Below, one piece after another: positions 9,881 through 18,378 of a DNA stretch of 32,211 nucleotides (positions are counted from its first letter, which is position 1; the number at the start of each line of letters is the position of its first letter). Origin of the DNA: Candidatus Methylomirabilota bacterium. GTDB taxonomy: Bacteria > Methylomirabilota > Methylomirabilia > Methylomirabilales > Methylomirabilaceae. The translations under genes and the position numbers were made by a program. The stretch spans positions 1-32,211 of the forward strand of contig JAHFDH010000006.1 in NCBI GenBank assembly GCA_023249055.1, written 5' to 3'. The notes under the pieces are model-generated. The model did not search any database. It was not told the DNA's origin and worked only from the letters and a program-made list of their open reading frames with translations.

Positions 9881-10468
9881 TTACGGCTGGATCGTGGAGC
9901 CTAAAATTTCCAGGAATTTGCGCATCCATTCGGGATGGCCGGGCCAGGCGGCGGCTGTAACCAGGTTGCCATCCACGTAGGCGTTGGAAAAGGTCGCGTT
10001 TACCTCTTCCCACTTGGCGCCGGCTCGGATCAGCTCTGGCTTCACGGCTGGGTAGGAGGTACAGCGTTTGCCTTCCACGACGCCGGCCGCCGTCAAGAGT
10101 TGCTGTCCATGACAAATCGAGGCAATCGGCTTGTTCTCCTTGGCAAAGTGGCGGACGATGTCAAGCACCTTCTCGTCCAGGCGAAGGTACTCCGGCGAGC
10201 GTCCTCCTGGAATCACCAGGGCGTCGTAATTCTTAGGTCTGATCTTAGCGAAGGTAGCGTTAAGGGCGAAGTTATGACCCCGCTTCTCGCTGTAGGTTTG
10301 GTCGCCCTCGAAGTCGTGGACGGCTGTACGGATGGTTTCTCCGGCCTTCTTGCCGGGACAGACTGCGTGGACCGTATGCCCGACCATAGTCAATATCTGA
10401 AAGGGGACCATCGCCTCGTAGTCCTCCACAAAATCCCCTACCAGCATCAGTATTTTTTTGGCCGCCAT
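9881..10468 (-). CDS. DJ-1/PfpI family protein
   Basis: [59 protein letters not shown]-like GAAAGGAG upstream of the ATG. Confidence 0.93.
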   Translation of the reverse strand: MAAKKILMLVGDFVEDYEAMVPFQILTMVGHTVHAVCPGKKAGETIRTAVHDFEGDQTYSEKRGHNFALNATFAKIRPKNYDALVIPGGRSPEYLRLDEKVLDIVRHFAKENKPIASICHGQQLLTAAGVVEGKRCTSYPAVKPELIRAGAKWEEVNATFSNAYVDGNLVTAAAWPGHPEWMRKFLEILGSTIQP

Positions 10469-10584
10469 CCTGTGTCTCCTTTCAGAAAAGAGCACTCCCT
10501 TTCGAAAAGCAGTCGTGTCGTTCGCACGAACCCATGGCGAGGCTATCAAAAGGTAGGTATCGGCGCAAGCGGATTCCAGGCACG

Positions 10585-10614
10585 TTGACTTCGCCTACCG
10601 GCTTCTGGTAGGCT
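10585..10614 (+). promoter_or_regulatory. Candidate promoter with an embedded dyad (GCCTACC-N7-GGTAGGC)
   Basis: TTGACT (10585-10590), 18-nt spacer, TAGGCT (10609-10614); perfect 7-bp inverted repeat 10593-10613 in the DJ-1 / plus-strand-gene divergent region. Confidence 0.5.
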
Positions 10615-10690
10615 CTCACGCAGATGAAAATTCAAACGATTGTCCACCGCGCCGTCACAACGGCGCTCTTCACGGAGGATACTGACCGCG

Positions 10691-11092
10691 ATGAAGCGAT
10701 TCTTACAGTTGCTGGGAGAGATGCGTCACTACCGATTGCCACAGGCCAAGCTTGCGCTGCATGAGTTGGCAGCAGACGACGAGTTGGTGATTGTCGTGCC
10801 CGAGCAATCGCTGGTAGCGGAGATACAGCAGTGGGCCACCAGCCAGGGCTTTACCGTCGCCGCCCCGAAGAAGATGCTGGACGGCTTAGCCCGGTGGCAA
10901 CTGTCGGTCAAAAAAGCTGTACCCGCGCCTGCAGTGGAAGACAAGCCGGCTGCTGCAGCACCGGCACCTGCTGCTGCAGCAGCTCCCGCAGCAGCGCCAA
11001 CGTCTCCCGCAACGCCAGGACCTGCCGCAGCGTCAACGCCTCCTGCAGGGCCAACGCCTGCCGCAGCCCCAACCCCTGCTGGCGGAGCATGA
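10691..11092 (+). CDS. Hypothetical protein: TusA/SirA-like fold without obvious CPxP motif plus Ala/Pro-rich tail
   Basis: ALHELAADDELVIVVPEQSLVAEIQQWATSQGFTV...WQLSVKKA resembles the second half of TusA-like domains; tail AAAAPAPAAAAAPAAAPTSPATPG...; only plus-strand gene supported. Confidence 0.65.
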   Translation: MKRFLQLLGEMRHYRLPQAKLALHELAADDELVIVVPEQSLVAEIQQWATSQGFTVAAPKKMLDGLARWQLSVKKAVPAPAVEDKPAAAAPAPAAAAAPAAAPTSPATPGPAAASTPPAGPTPAAAPTPAGGA

Positions 11093-11149
11093 TATCGGTC
11101 GAACAATCTCTTTCTCAGCCACGAGGCCGGCGTCATCTTGTGGAATGGG

Positions 11150-11548
11150 CTACATCACTCGTGATTCAAGGCGCGCGCCATGCTCTTCGAGCAGCGCCTT
11201 GAGGATCGAGCGGTGACAGCGGGTCTCGTCTGCGCAATAGCACCCCACCGAAAAGGCTGTGTGCTGCGAAAAGGCAGCCAGGAGACTGAGGAGCCGCCTG
11301 GCGGCAGGACGCTTCATCTCGGCTCGATACCGCTTGACGAACGTCTGCCACTCACGCTCATCCTGAGCGCCGAGCGCGAGCTTGACAAGATCTTCTGACG
11401 GCGCCAGCTCCGGCAGCCAGACGTCATAGAAGTCGCGTGACGCGTATTCGTCCTTAGGCACTCCCCGCGGCGGACGCCGAACTGTACCCAGGCGCAGCCC
11501 CTCGCCGGGAGTCCGCGGGGTGCCGAGTCGAACAACCCGAATCGCCAT
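11150..11548 (-). CDS. DUF488 family protein
   Basis: FYDVWLPELAPSEDLVKLAL... FSVGCYCADETRCHRSILKALL is DUF488-like. Confidence 0.85.
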   Translation of the reverse strand: MAIRVVRLGTPRTPGEGLRLGTVRRPPRGVPKDEYASRDFYDVWLPELAPSEDLVKLALGAQDEREWQTFVKRYRAEMKRPAARRLLSLLAAFSQHTAFSVGCYCADETRCHRSILKALLEEHGARLESRVM

Positions 11549-11576
11549 GGCTCTGATTCTCCCCTTTTACTCACCC

Positions 11577-14279
11577 CTAACTCATCTCCCCGAACCAGCC
11601 GCGACGCGCCATCCACTTGGCCGATTCTAACACAGGGGAAATCGTAGAAGCCACCACGACGACGATCGCCCAATCCACGAGTGTGAGGCTCACCGTGCTA
11701 AACGGCTCATGCAGGAAAGGTGCATAGACAATGATGGCCAACAGCACTATCCCCCATACAATCGCCAGATTCAACCACCTATTGGCAAAGGGCTTATTCA
11801 ACACTGAATGGCGGTCGGAGCGGAAGTTGTAGGCCTTGAAGCACTCAATCAGGATCAGTGAGACGAACGTCATGGTCATGGCGTGTTCGATGCTCCGGCT
11901 GGAGTGGAGCGCCCATGCAAACAGGCCCACGTTGACGGCCGCCGACCAGAATCCTCCCACCACCATCACAGTGACTACCGGCCGAGTGAAGATGCCGGTA
12001 CGCGGGTTTCGCGGTCTGCGGCGCATCAAGTCGGGTTCGTGGGGGTCTACGGCCAACGCCAATGCGGGCAGGCCATCGGTGGCGAGATTGACGTACAAGA
12101 TTTGCACGGCAGTCAACGGCATGGGCAGGGCCAGCAGTACGGCTCCGGCCATCAGGATAATTTCACCGATGTTGCACGACAGCAGGTACATCAGATATTT
12201 TTTGATGTTGCCAAAGATGCCCCGCCCCTCTTCCACCGCCGCGACAATAGACGCGAAGTTGTCATCGGTGAGCGTCATGGCGGCGGCCTCTTTGGTCACG
12301 TCCGTTCCGGTGATGCCCATCGCGATGCCGATGTCGGCCTTCTTGAGCGCGGGCGCGTCATTGACCCCGTCGCCCGTCATCGCGGCTATGTGACCTTTCT
12401 TTTGCAACGCCGTGACCACACGCAACTTATGCGCCGGGGAGACGCGAGCGTACACGTCGATCTGCTCGACCTCACGCTCAAACTCAGCCTCGCTCATGGC
12501 CTCCAGTTCCGCGCCGGTCACGACGCGGCCTGTCTTGAGCAATCCCAACTCGCGCGCGACTGCTTGCGCGGTCAGCGGGTGATCGCCGGTAATCATGACC
12601 GGCTTAATCCCGGCTTGTTCGCACGTTTCAATCGCGGCCTTCGCCTCAGGGCGCGGCGGGTCGATCATCCCCACCAAACCAAGAAATGTCATGTCGTATT
12701 CAGCGTGTTCCGGTGTTGCGCCCGGCTTGAAAGCCACTGCCAGAACCCGCAACGCCTCGCCTGCCATCCCGCGAGCAGTTTCCAGAATCATCGCCCGACT
12801 CTCGATATCAAGGGCTGTTGCTCCATCCGCCGTCATCTGCCGGACGCATGAATCGAGGACCATTTCCGGCGCGCCTTTGCTGTACGCCACAACGTCCTCC
12901 GGCTCGCTGTGCAGCGTGGTCATGCGTTTGGTCTCGGAAGTGAAGGGGATTTCGTGCACGCGGGGGCATTGCAACTCAAGGTCGGCCTTGTTCAACCCGG
13001 CCTTAGCAGCAACGACGACCAATGCACCCTCCGTTGGGTCGCCTTTGACGTGCCAGCGGCCATCAGCCTCACTGTGAACGATATGCGCATCGGAGGCCAG
13101 CGCGGCAGCGCGTAACAGCAGTGTCAGCGGGTCGGACGGTTCAATCGTGAGGCCATCATGCGAGAACCGGCCGCGCGGCTCATACCCTGCCCCCGAAACG
13201 TCCAGCATCTGCCCGGCTACAAAAATCTTTCGAACCGTCATCTCGTCTTTCGTCAGTGTGCCGGTCTTGTCGGAGCAGATGACCGAAACGCTGCCGAGCG
13301 TTTCGACCGCCGGAAGGCGGCGCATTAGCGCATGGCGCTTGACCATCCTCTGTACGCCAATAGCGAGTGAGATCGTGACTACGGCAGGCAACGCCTCCGG
13401 GACAACGGCAACCGCCAGCGCAATCCCGAGCAGCAACATCTCAATGAAGGATTGCCCACGCAACAGACCGACAGCAACAATAGCCGTCACCACTGCCAAG
13501 GCGGCCCACGCCAGCGCGTGACCGACCTTATCCAGGTTTTCCTGCAACGGAGTCTTACCGGTTTCAACCGTTTGGAGCATTTCGGCAATCTTGCCACACT
13601 CAGTATGCATACCCGTCGTCACAACCACCGCGCGGCCCCGGCCATAGGTCGCAGCGGTGCCGGCGTAGGCCATATTCTTGCGGTCACCTAAGGCTAATTC
13701 ACCGTTCGTAAGGGGCGCGGCATCCTTTGCCACCGGAACCGATTCGCCTGTCAGCGCGGCCTCTTCGATTTGCAAATTAACGGCTTCGATCAATCTGACG
13801 TCGGCGGGAATTTTGTCGCCTGCCCGCAACAGGACGACATCACCCGGCACGAGGTTGCGCGCCGGGATCTCAACCTCCCCCCGATCGCGGAGGGCGGTTG
13901 CGGTCGGCGCGGCCATCTCACGCAATACTTCAGTGGCGCGTTCGGCCCGGTATTCCTGCACAAATCCTAACAACGCAGCACACAGTACGATGACGGCAAT
14001 AGAGATAGCCTCAATCCCGTGTCCAAGAAAGGCGGAGAGTGCTGTCGCCACGAGCAGCATGAGAATCAACACGTTCTTGAACTGCTCTAAGAGGATGGTC
14101 CACGGCGAGATGCGGCGGGCGGCTTGCAGCTCGTTCGGCCCATACTCCACCAACCGTCGGGAAGCCTCAACCTCCGTCAGACCGGTGGGCGTAGATTTCA
14201 GGTGGGCAAAAACGGTTTCGCTGGAGAGGGTATGCCAGAGGACAGGGTCGAACCCCCGTCGGGATTCAGGAGGGCCCAT
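11577..14279 (-). CDS. P2-type cation (probably Ca2+) transporting ATPase
   Basis: TGESVPV, VPEALPAVVTISLAIG, CSDKTGTLTKDEMTV, MTGDGVNDAPALKKADIGIAMG, NIGEIILM, LYVNLATDGLPALAL. Confidence 0.95.
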   Translation of the reverse strand: MGPPESRRGFDPVLWHTLSSETVFAHLKSTPTGLTEVEASRRLVEYGPNELQAARRISPWTILLEQFKNVLILMLLVATALSAFLGHGIEAISIAVIVLCAALLGFVQEYRAERATEVLREMAAPTATALRDRGEVEIPARNLVPGDVVLLRAGDKIPADVRLIEAVNLQIEEAALTGESVPVAKDAAPLTNGELALGDRKNMAYAGTAATYGRGRAVVVTTGMHTECGKIAEMLQTVETGKTPLQENLDKVGHALAWAALAVVTAIVAVGLLRGQSFIEMLLLGIALAVAVVPEALPAVVTISLAIGVQRMVKRHALMRRLPAVETLGSVSVICSDKTGTLTKDEMTVRKIFVAGQMLDVSGAGYEPRGRFSHDGLTIEPSDPLTLLLRAAALASDAHIVHSEADGRWHVKGDPTEGALVVVAAKAGLNKADLELQCPRVHEIPFTSETKRMTTLHSEPEDVVAYSKGAPEMVLDSCVRQMTADGATALDIESRAMILETARGMAGEALRVLAVAFKPGATPEHAEYDMTFLGLVGMIDPPRPEAKAAIETCEQAGIKPVMITGDHPLTAQAVARELGLLKTGRVVTGAELEAMSEAEFEREVEQIDVYARVSPAHKLRVVTALQKKGHIAAMTGDGVNDAPALKKADIGIAMGITGTDVTKEAAAMTLTDDNFASIVAAVEEGRGIFGNIKKYLMYLLSCNIGEIILMAGAVLLALPMPLTAVQILYVNLATDGLPALALAVDPHEPDLMRRRPRNPRTGIFTRPVVTVMVVGGFWSAAVNVGLFAWALHSSRSIEHAMTMTFVSLILIECFKAYNFRSDRHSVLNKPFANRWLNLAIVWGIVLLAIIVYAPFLHEPFSTVSLTLVDWAIVVVVASTISPVLESAKWMARRGWFGEMS

Positions 14280-15087
14280 CGTTCGGCCGACGCTCGCCTC
14301 GCAAGTAGGCCACCCAGTACACGCCGGCGACCAGCAGGGTTCCGCCGACCACATTGCCGGCGGTTACGGCAACGATATTTCTTGTAGCCTTAACGACCGA
14401 CACCGTACCTTCCGCATCCAACGCGAACCCGAAGGGCAGGAAGAACCAGTTGGCGATCGAGTGTTCGAGGCCCATGGCCACAAACGCGGTAATGGGAAAG
14501 AGAATTGCCAGAATCTTATCCGTCACGCTACGCCCGCCCATGGCGAGCCACACCGCCAGACAGACCAGCGCGTTGCACAGCACGCCGCGCGCGAAGGCCT
14601 CGATGATTGAGAGATCAGCCTTCGTGCGAGCGATATTGACGGCCGTCTCGCCGACAGCGCCCCCGCCCAGGCTCGCAACGTTGGCCCAGACGACGAGCAG
14701 TACCGTAGCCAGGCAGCCGCCCACATTGCCCAGGTAGGCCAGGAACCAGTTGCGCATGACCTCTCGGGTACTGATCAGCCCGCTCGCCCAGGCCATAGCA
14801 ATGAGGTTGTTCCCGGTGAACAGCTCGGCGCCCGCAACAACCACGAGGATCAGGCCGAGGCAAAAGCTCAAGCCGCCGAACAACCGCGTCAGACCGAAGC
14901 CAAGAGTGGATTTGGTCACCACGACGATGAAAAAGAACGCCCCCAGCGAGATGAAGGCGCCGGCCAGCACGCCCAGCACGAGCAGCGTGAGTGGATCGGT
15001 GCGCGCCTTCGCCACACCGAGGCCCTCGACTTTCCGCGCAATTTCGAGCGGCGAATACGCGTCACTGAAGCGCAGATCTTTATCCAT
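14266..15087 (-). CDS. Formate/nitrite transporter (FNT) family channel
   Basis: GLGVAKARTDPLTLLVLGVLAGAFISLGAFFF, GAELFTGNNLIAMAW, YLGNVGG, GVLCNALVCLAVWLAMGGRSVTDKI, GLEHSIANWFFLP. Confidence 0.94.
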   Translation of the reverse strand: MDKDLRFSDAYSPLEIARKVEGLGVAKARTDPLTLLVLGVLAGAFISLGAFFFIVVVTKSTLGFGLTRLFGGLSFCLGLILVVVAGAELFTGNNLIAMAWASGLISTREVMRNWFLAYLGNVGGCLATVLLVVWANVASLGGGAVGETAVNIARTKADLSIIEAFARGVLCNALVCLAVWLAMGGRSVTDKILAILFPITAFVAMGLEHSIANWFFLPFGFALDAEGTVSVVKATRNIVAVTAGNVVGGTLLVAGVYWVAYLRGERRPNDGPS

Positions 15088-15101
15088 CCGCTTGGCCCCC
15101 G

Positions 15102-15206
15102 CTAACGGAGCGGCGTCGCCGCATCGTGGAACGTGAGCAGGTCGGGAAAGGCGTACGCGTAGGACGAAGGCTTCGCGATGATCCCGTCCTTGTAGAGGCG
15201 CGCTGA
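15102..15206 (-). pseudogene. Possible 3' remnant of a degraded or truncated gene (start-less coding tail)
   Basis: Minus strand SARLYKDGIIAKPSSYAYAFPDLLTFHDAATPLR* with high-GC third positions; no upstream coding part before the iclR stop. Confidence 0.35.
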
Positions 15207-15232
15207 TAGTCTGACAATCAAACTCTGTTTTA

Positions 15233-16039
15233 TCAGTCGGCTGGAACTGTTGCCGTCTCGTAGCCGAGCCGTTCGGAGAGTTTGACCGCTGCCGTCTTGA
15301 CAAGCGGGGCGAGTTCATGCTCGATCCGCTCAAGGGAGAACCGGGTGACAGGGCCGGACAGGCCGATGCTGGCCACCACCTTTCGAGAATAATCTCTGAC
15401 GGGAGCGGCAATACACCGTACCCCCGGCTCGTACTCTTCATTATCAACGGCGAACCCGACTCTGGCCACCTCACGAAGATGGTCCCGGAATGCCTGGGGA
15501 TCGGTAATCGTATGCTCAGTCAGAGCGCGCATCGGCTGCTGTTGAAGGATGCTGTCCAACCGGTCGGCCGACTCATAGGCCAGTTGCGCCTTGCCTGCGG
15601 CGGTACAGTAGACCGGGAGACGCCGTCCGGGAAACGATGCGACCCGAACCATCAGGCTGGAGTCCTCAACCAGAACATAGATGACCTCCGATCCATCCAG
15701 TACAGCTAGATAGGCGGTTTCATTGCACTGGTTGACCAACTCCTCAATGATCGGCCTGGCCTGGCGACGAAAGCCGAGATGATGGAGGAAGACGTTGGCG
15801 ACCTCAAACGGCTTCATCCCCAAGCGGTAGTTGGCGGTCTTTTTGTCCTGCTCGATATAGCCCCGGACCTCAAGGGTAGCCAGTAGTCGAAAGACATTGT
15901 TTTTGGGTAGGTGAAGCTTCTCCGCGAGCTCTGTGACGCCCAACTCCCCCGTCTGATAATCGAACGACTCCAGGATGTCAAGCGCTCGATCGACAGACTG
16001 GACAAGGTAATCGGCCTTTTCCTTTTTTCGATGATCCAT
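15233..16039 (-). CDS. IclR-family transcriptional regulator
   Basis: VQSVDRALDILESFDYQTGELGVTELAEKLHLPKNNVFRLLATLEVRGYIEQD; C-terminal ...VRCIAAPVRDYSRKVVASIGLSGP. Confidence 0.96.
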   Translation of the reverse strand: MDHRKKEKADYLVQSVDRALDILESFDYQTGELGVTELAEKLHLPKNNVFRLLATLEVRGYIEQDKKTANYRLGMKPFEVANVFLHHLGFRRQARPIIEELVNQCNETAYLAVLDGSEVIYVLVEDSSLMVRVASFPGRRLPVYCTAAGKAQLAYESADRLDSILQQQPMRALTEHTITDPQAFRDHLREVARVGFAVDNEEYEPGVRCIAAPVRDYSRKVVASIGLSGPVTRFSLERIEHELAPLVKTAAVKLSERLGYETATVPAD

Positions 16040-16143
16040 ACACCCCTCGCACACCAGTCGGCAAAACAAGACAATGGGTTCTCAGTGTACATTGCCGTCG
16101 TGTCGCCGGAGATTCGTTGTCGGACGGAAGAAAAAACGGTGTG

Positions 16144-16172
16144 ATAATAAAAGGGCGTTCTATTACTGTCAA
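16144..16172 (-). promoter_or_regulatory. Near-consensus sigma70-type promoter for the iclR-like gene
   Basis: Minus strand TTGACA (16172-16167), 17-nt spacer, TATTAT (16149-16144). Confidence 0.8.
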
Positions 16173-16187
16173 CGAAAAATTGCAGGA

Positions 16188-16886
16188 TTAAACGGCTGAT
16201 CTGGCCTCGAAGATCGCCGTGCCGACACGAACCAGCGTGGCTCCTTCTTCGATGGCGATCTCGTAATCGTGGCTCATCCCCATGGAGAGGTGGCGGAGCG
16301 GATAGTCGGGACAGGCCTTGGCCGCCTCATCTCGCAGCAATCGGAGCCTTCGAAAAAAAGGACGAACGTCCTCAGGATTCCGGCGATATGGCGGGATGGC
16401 CATCAGGCCTTCGATAGCCAGATGTGTAAACTGACGACAGGATTCGAGCAGCGGTACGAGATCAGGTTCAAGGAGACCGGTCTTGCTCGGTTCGCCTCCC
16501 AGGTTGATCTCGACAAGAACTCGGACCTGCTTCTGTAAGGCGGCTCCATGCCGGTCCAGCGCGGCAGCCAGCTTCACAGAGTCGAGCGAATGGATCAGTT
16601 CAAACAGCTCAGCGGCGGGCCGGCTCTTGTTTGTCTGTAAGTGACCGATCAGATGCCAGGTGACCGGGAATGATCTGAGGAGAGCGATCTTATCTGACGC
16701 CTCCTGGACCCGATTCTCGCCCAGCAGCGTCACGCCGGCATCGATCACCTCCCGGATGCGGGCGACCGGTACGGTCTTGGTGACGGCAACCAGTTCGACA
16801 TCCTCAGGGTTTCGACCAACGCGACCGGCCGCCTCGGCCATCCGTTGCCGCACCCGTTCAATCCGATCCTTGACCCGCTCCGTCAA
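16188..16886 (-). CDS. yggS: YggS-family PLP homeostasis protein
   Basis: VELVAVTKTVPVARIREVIDAGVTLLGENRVQEASDKI, WHLIGHLQTNK, GLMAIPPY, LSMGMSHDYEIAIEEGATLVRVGTAIF. Confidence 0.96.
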   Translation of the reverse strand: MTERVKDRIERVRQRMAEAAGRVGRNPEDVELVAVTKTVPVARIREVIDAGVTLLGENRVQEASDKIALLRSFPVTWHLIGHLQTNKSRPAAELFELIHSLDSVKLAAALDRHGAALQKQVRVLVEINLGGEPSKTGLLEPDLVPLLESCRQFTHLAIEGLMAIPPYRRNPEDVRPFFRRLRLLRDEAAKACPDYPLRHLSMGMSHDYEIAIEEGATLVRVGTAIFEARSAV

Positions 16887-17110
16887 GCTCGCCCTTCTCG
16901 ACCTCCCGCGCCCGCATGCGCTGCCGCAAGGCGCGATCCGTCCGGACGGTTCGTCGCCCTGAGCTCCGCGATCCCCTCAAACCGCAACAGCCGACGGCAG
17001 TTCGGACAGACATTTTCCGATCCGCCGATCGGCAACAAGCAGTGCGGGCAGGTCGCTGCCGATCTGCTCGAAGACAGGAACATCTGAAACAGTTCGCTGA
17101 GTCGCATCAT
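16883..17110 (-). CDS. Small zinc-ribbon protein
   Basis: MMRLSELFQMFLSSSRSAATCPHCLLPIGGSENVCPNCRRLLRF; CPHC-x10-CPNC; SD-like GGAAGG; 4-bp overlap with yggS. Confidence 0.75.
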   Translation of the reverse strand: MMRLSELFQMFLSSSRSAATCPHCLLPIGGSENVCPNCRRLLRFEGIAELRATNRPDGSRLAAAHAGAGGREGRA

Positions 17111-17160
17111 TATCGCACCCCCTTCCCTGGCACGCCTCAAGAAGGAGCTGTCCGAGTTTG

Positions 17161-18339
17161 CTAATCGGCCTGGCGCCGCAAAAAGGTCGGGATATCCAAC
17201 TCGTCCCCGTCAAGGTCCGCCGCTCTCAGTTCCATCTCGCGAAGATTGAACTGCTCATCGGCAGCCTCGCGCCCGGGCGCCCCGCGCTTCCTGAGGAAGC
17301 CCCCGCGCTCCGCTGCTTTGGCTGCGTACGCCTTCATTTCGACCATATTTTTTGAAGACCCGTCCTCTATTACTGAGGCAGCAGCCTCGAACCCGGTGGC
17401 AATCACCGTCACGCAGACACTATCTTCCAACGACTCGTCGATCACCGCCCCAAAGATGATATTGGCATCTTGATGGGCCGACTTACAGATCGTGGAACTG
17501 GCCTCATTCACCTCGTAGAGCGACAGCGCCGAGCCGCCGGTGATGTTGATGAGGACGCCCCTGGCGCCGTCGATGGAGACGTTTTCCAAAAGCGGGCTGT
17601 TGATCGCTTTAACGGCCGCTTCGGAGGCTGCGTTCTCCCCCGACGCCACGCCGATTCCCATCATGGCAATCCCGCGCTCCGACATGATGGTCTTGACATC
17701 GGCAAAGTCCAGATTGATCAGACCCGGCACCACAATGAGATCCGCAATCCCCTGCACCGCCTGGCGCAACACGTCGTCGGCAACCTTGAAGGCGTCGGTC
17801 AGCGAGGTCTGTCGCTCCACGACCTGCAGCAGCCGCTGGTTTGGGATGGTAATCAAGGTATCGACGCTCTCGCACAGCGCGGCAAGTCCTCGGGTTGCGT
17901 GAGTCTCTCGGACCTTGCCCTCAAACGCAAACGGCCTGGTCACGACTCCGACCGTCAGAATACCCAACTCCTTGGCAAGGTTCGCGATGACAGGCGCGGC
18001 GCCGGTTCCCGTCCCTCCCCCAAGCCCTACGGTAATAAACACCATATCCGCGCCTTCCAGGAGAGACAGGATCTTGTCGCTGTCCTCAAGCGCCGCTTGT
18101 CGCCCGATCTCCGGATTCGCCCCCGCTCCCAGACCCCTCGTCACGTTCGCACCGATCTGAAGCCTGGTGTCCACCGGAGACATTCTGAGCGCCTGAGTGT
18201 CCGTATTCACCACAAAAAACTCAACCCCGGTGAAATCCGATGACGACATCCGATTGACCGCATTGGACCCCCCGCCTCCAATTCCGATCACCTTGATCTT
18301 GGCCGCGTGCTCACCGTCGATCTCCAGCGCAAATGGCAT
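17161..18339 (-). CDS. ftsZ: Cell division protein FtsZ
   Basis: [33 protein letters not shown]-terminal [23 protein letters not shown] before the ATG at 18339. Confidence 0.99.
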   Translation of the reverse strand: MPFALEIDGEHAAKIKVIGIGGGGSNAVNRMSSSDFTGVEFFVVNTDTQALRMSPVDTRLQIGANVTRGLGAGANPEIGRQAALEDSDKILSLLEGADMVFITVGLGGGTGTGAAPVIANLAKELGILTVGVVTRPFAFEGKVRETHATRGLAALCESVDTLITIPNQRLLQVVERQTSLTDAFKVADDVLRQAVQGIADLIVVPGLINLDFADVKTIMSERGIAMMGIGVASGENAASEAAVKAINSPLLENVSIDGARGVLINITGGSALSLYEVNEASSTICKSAHQDANIIFGAVIDESLEDSVCVTVIATGFEAAASVIEDGSSKNMVEMKAYAAKAAERGGFLRKRGAPGREAADEQFNLREMELRAADLDGDELDIPTFLRRQAD

Positions 18340-18363
18340 CTCCACCTCCCCTCGAACGTCGTT

Positions 18364-18377
18364 GTTGGATGTTGGAT
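18364..18377. repeat. Two copies of heptamer GTTGGAT in the ftsA-ftsZ gap
   Basis: GTTGGAT GTTGGAT read directly; minimal copy number. Confidence 0.6.
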
Positions 18378-18378
18378 C

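Noticed and set aside
10624-10764. Short plus-strand ORF (MKIQTIVHRAVTTALFTEDTDRDEAILTV...) overlapping the TusA-like gene start
   Set aside because: Only 46 codons, no clear SD, overlaps another frame; could be a leader peptide but support is insufficient.
10908-11090. Minus-strand Leu/Gln-rich ORF opposite the Ala/Pro tail
   Set aside because: Artefact of the GC-rich repetitive tail read on the other strand.
15088-15474. N-terminal extension of the FNT ORF as given in the ORF track (start 15474)
   Set aside because: The extension runs antisense-frame through the end of iclR with non-membrane, low-quality sequence; MDKDLRFSDAYSP at 15087 is the natural FNT start.
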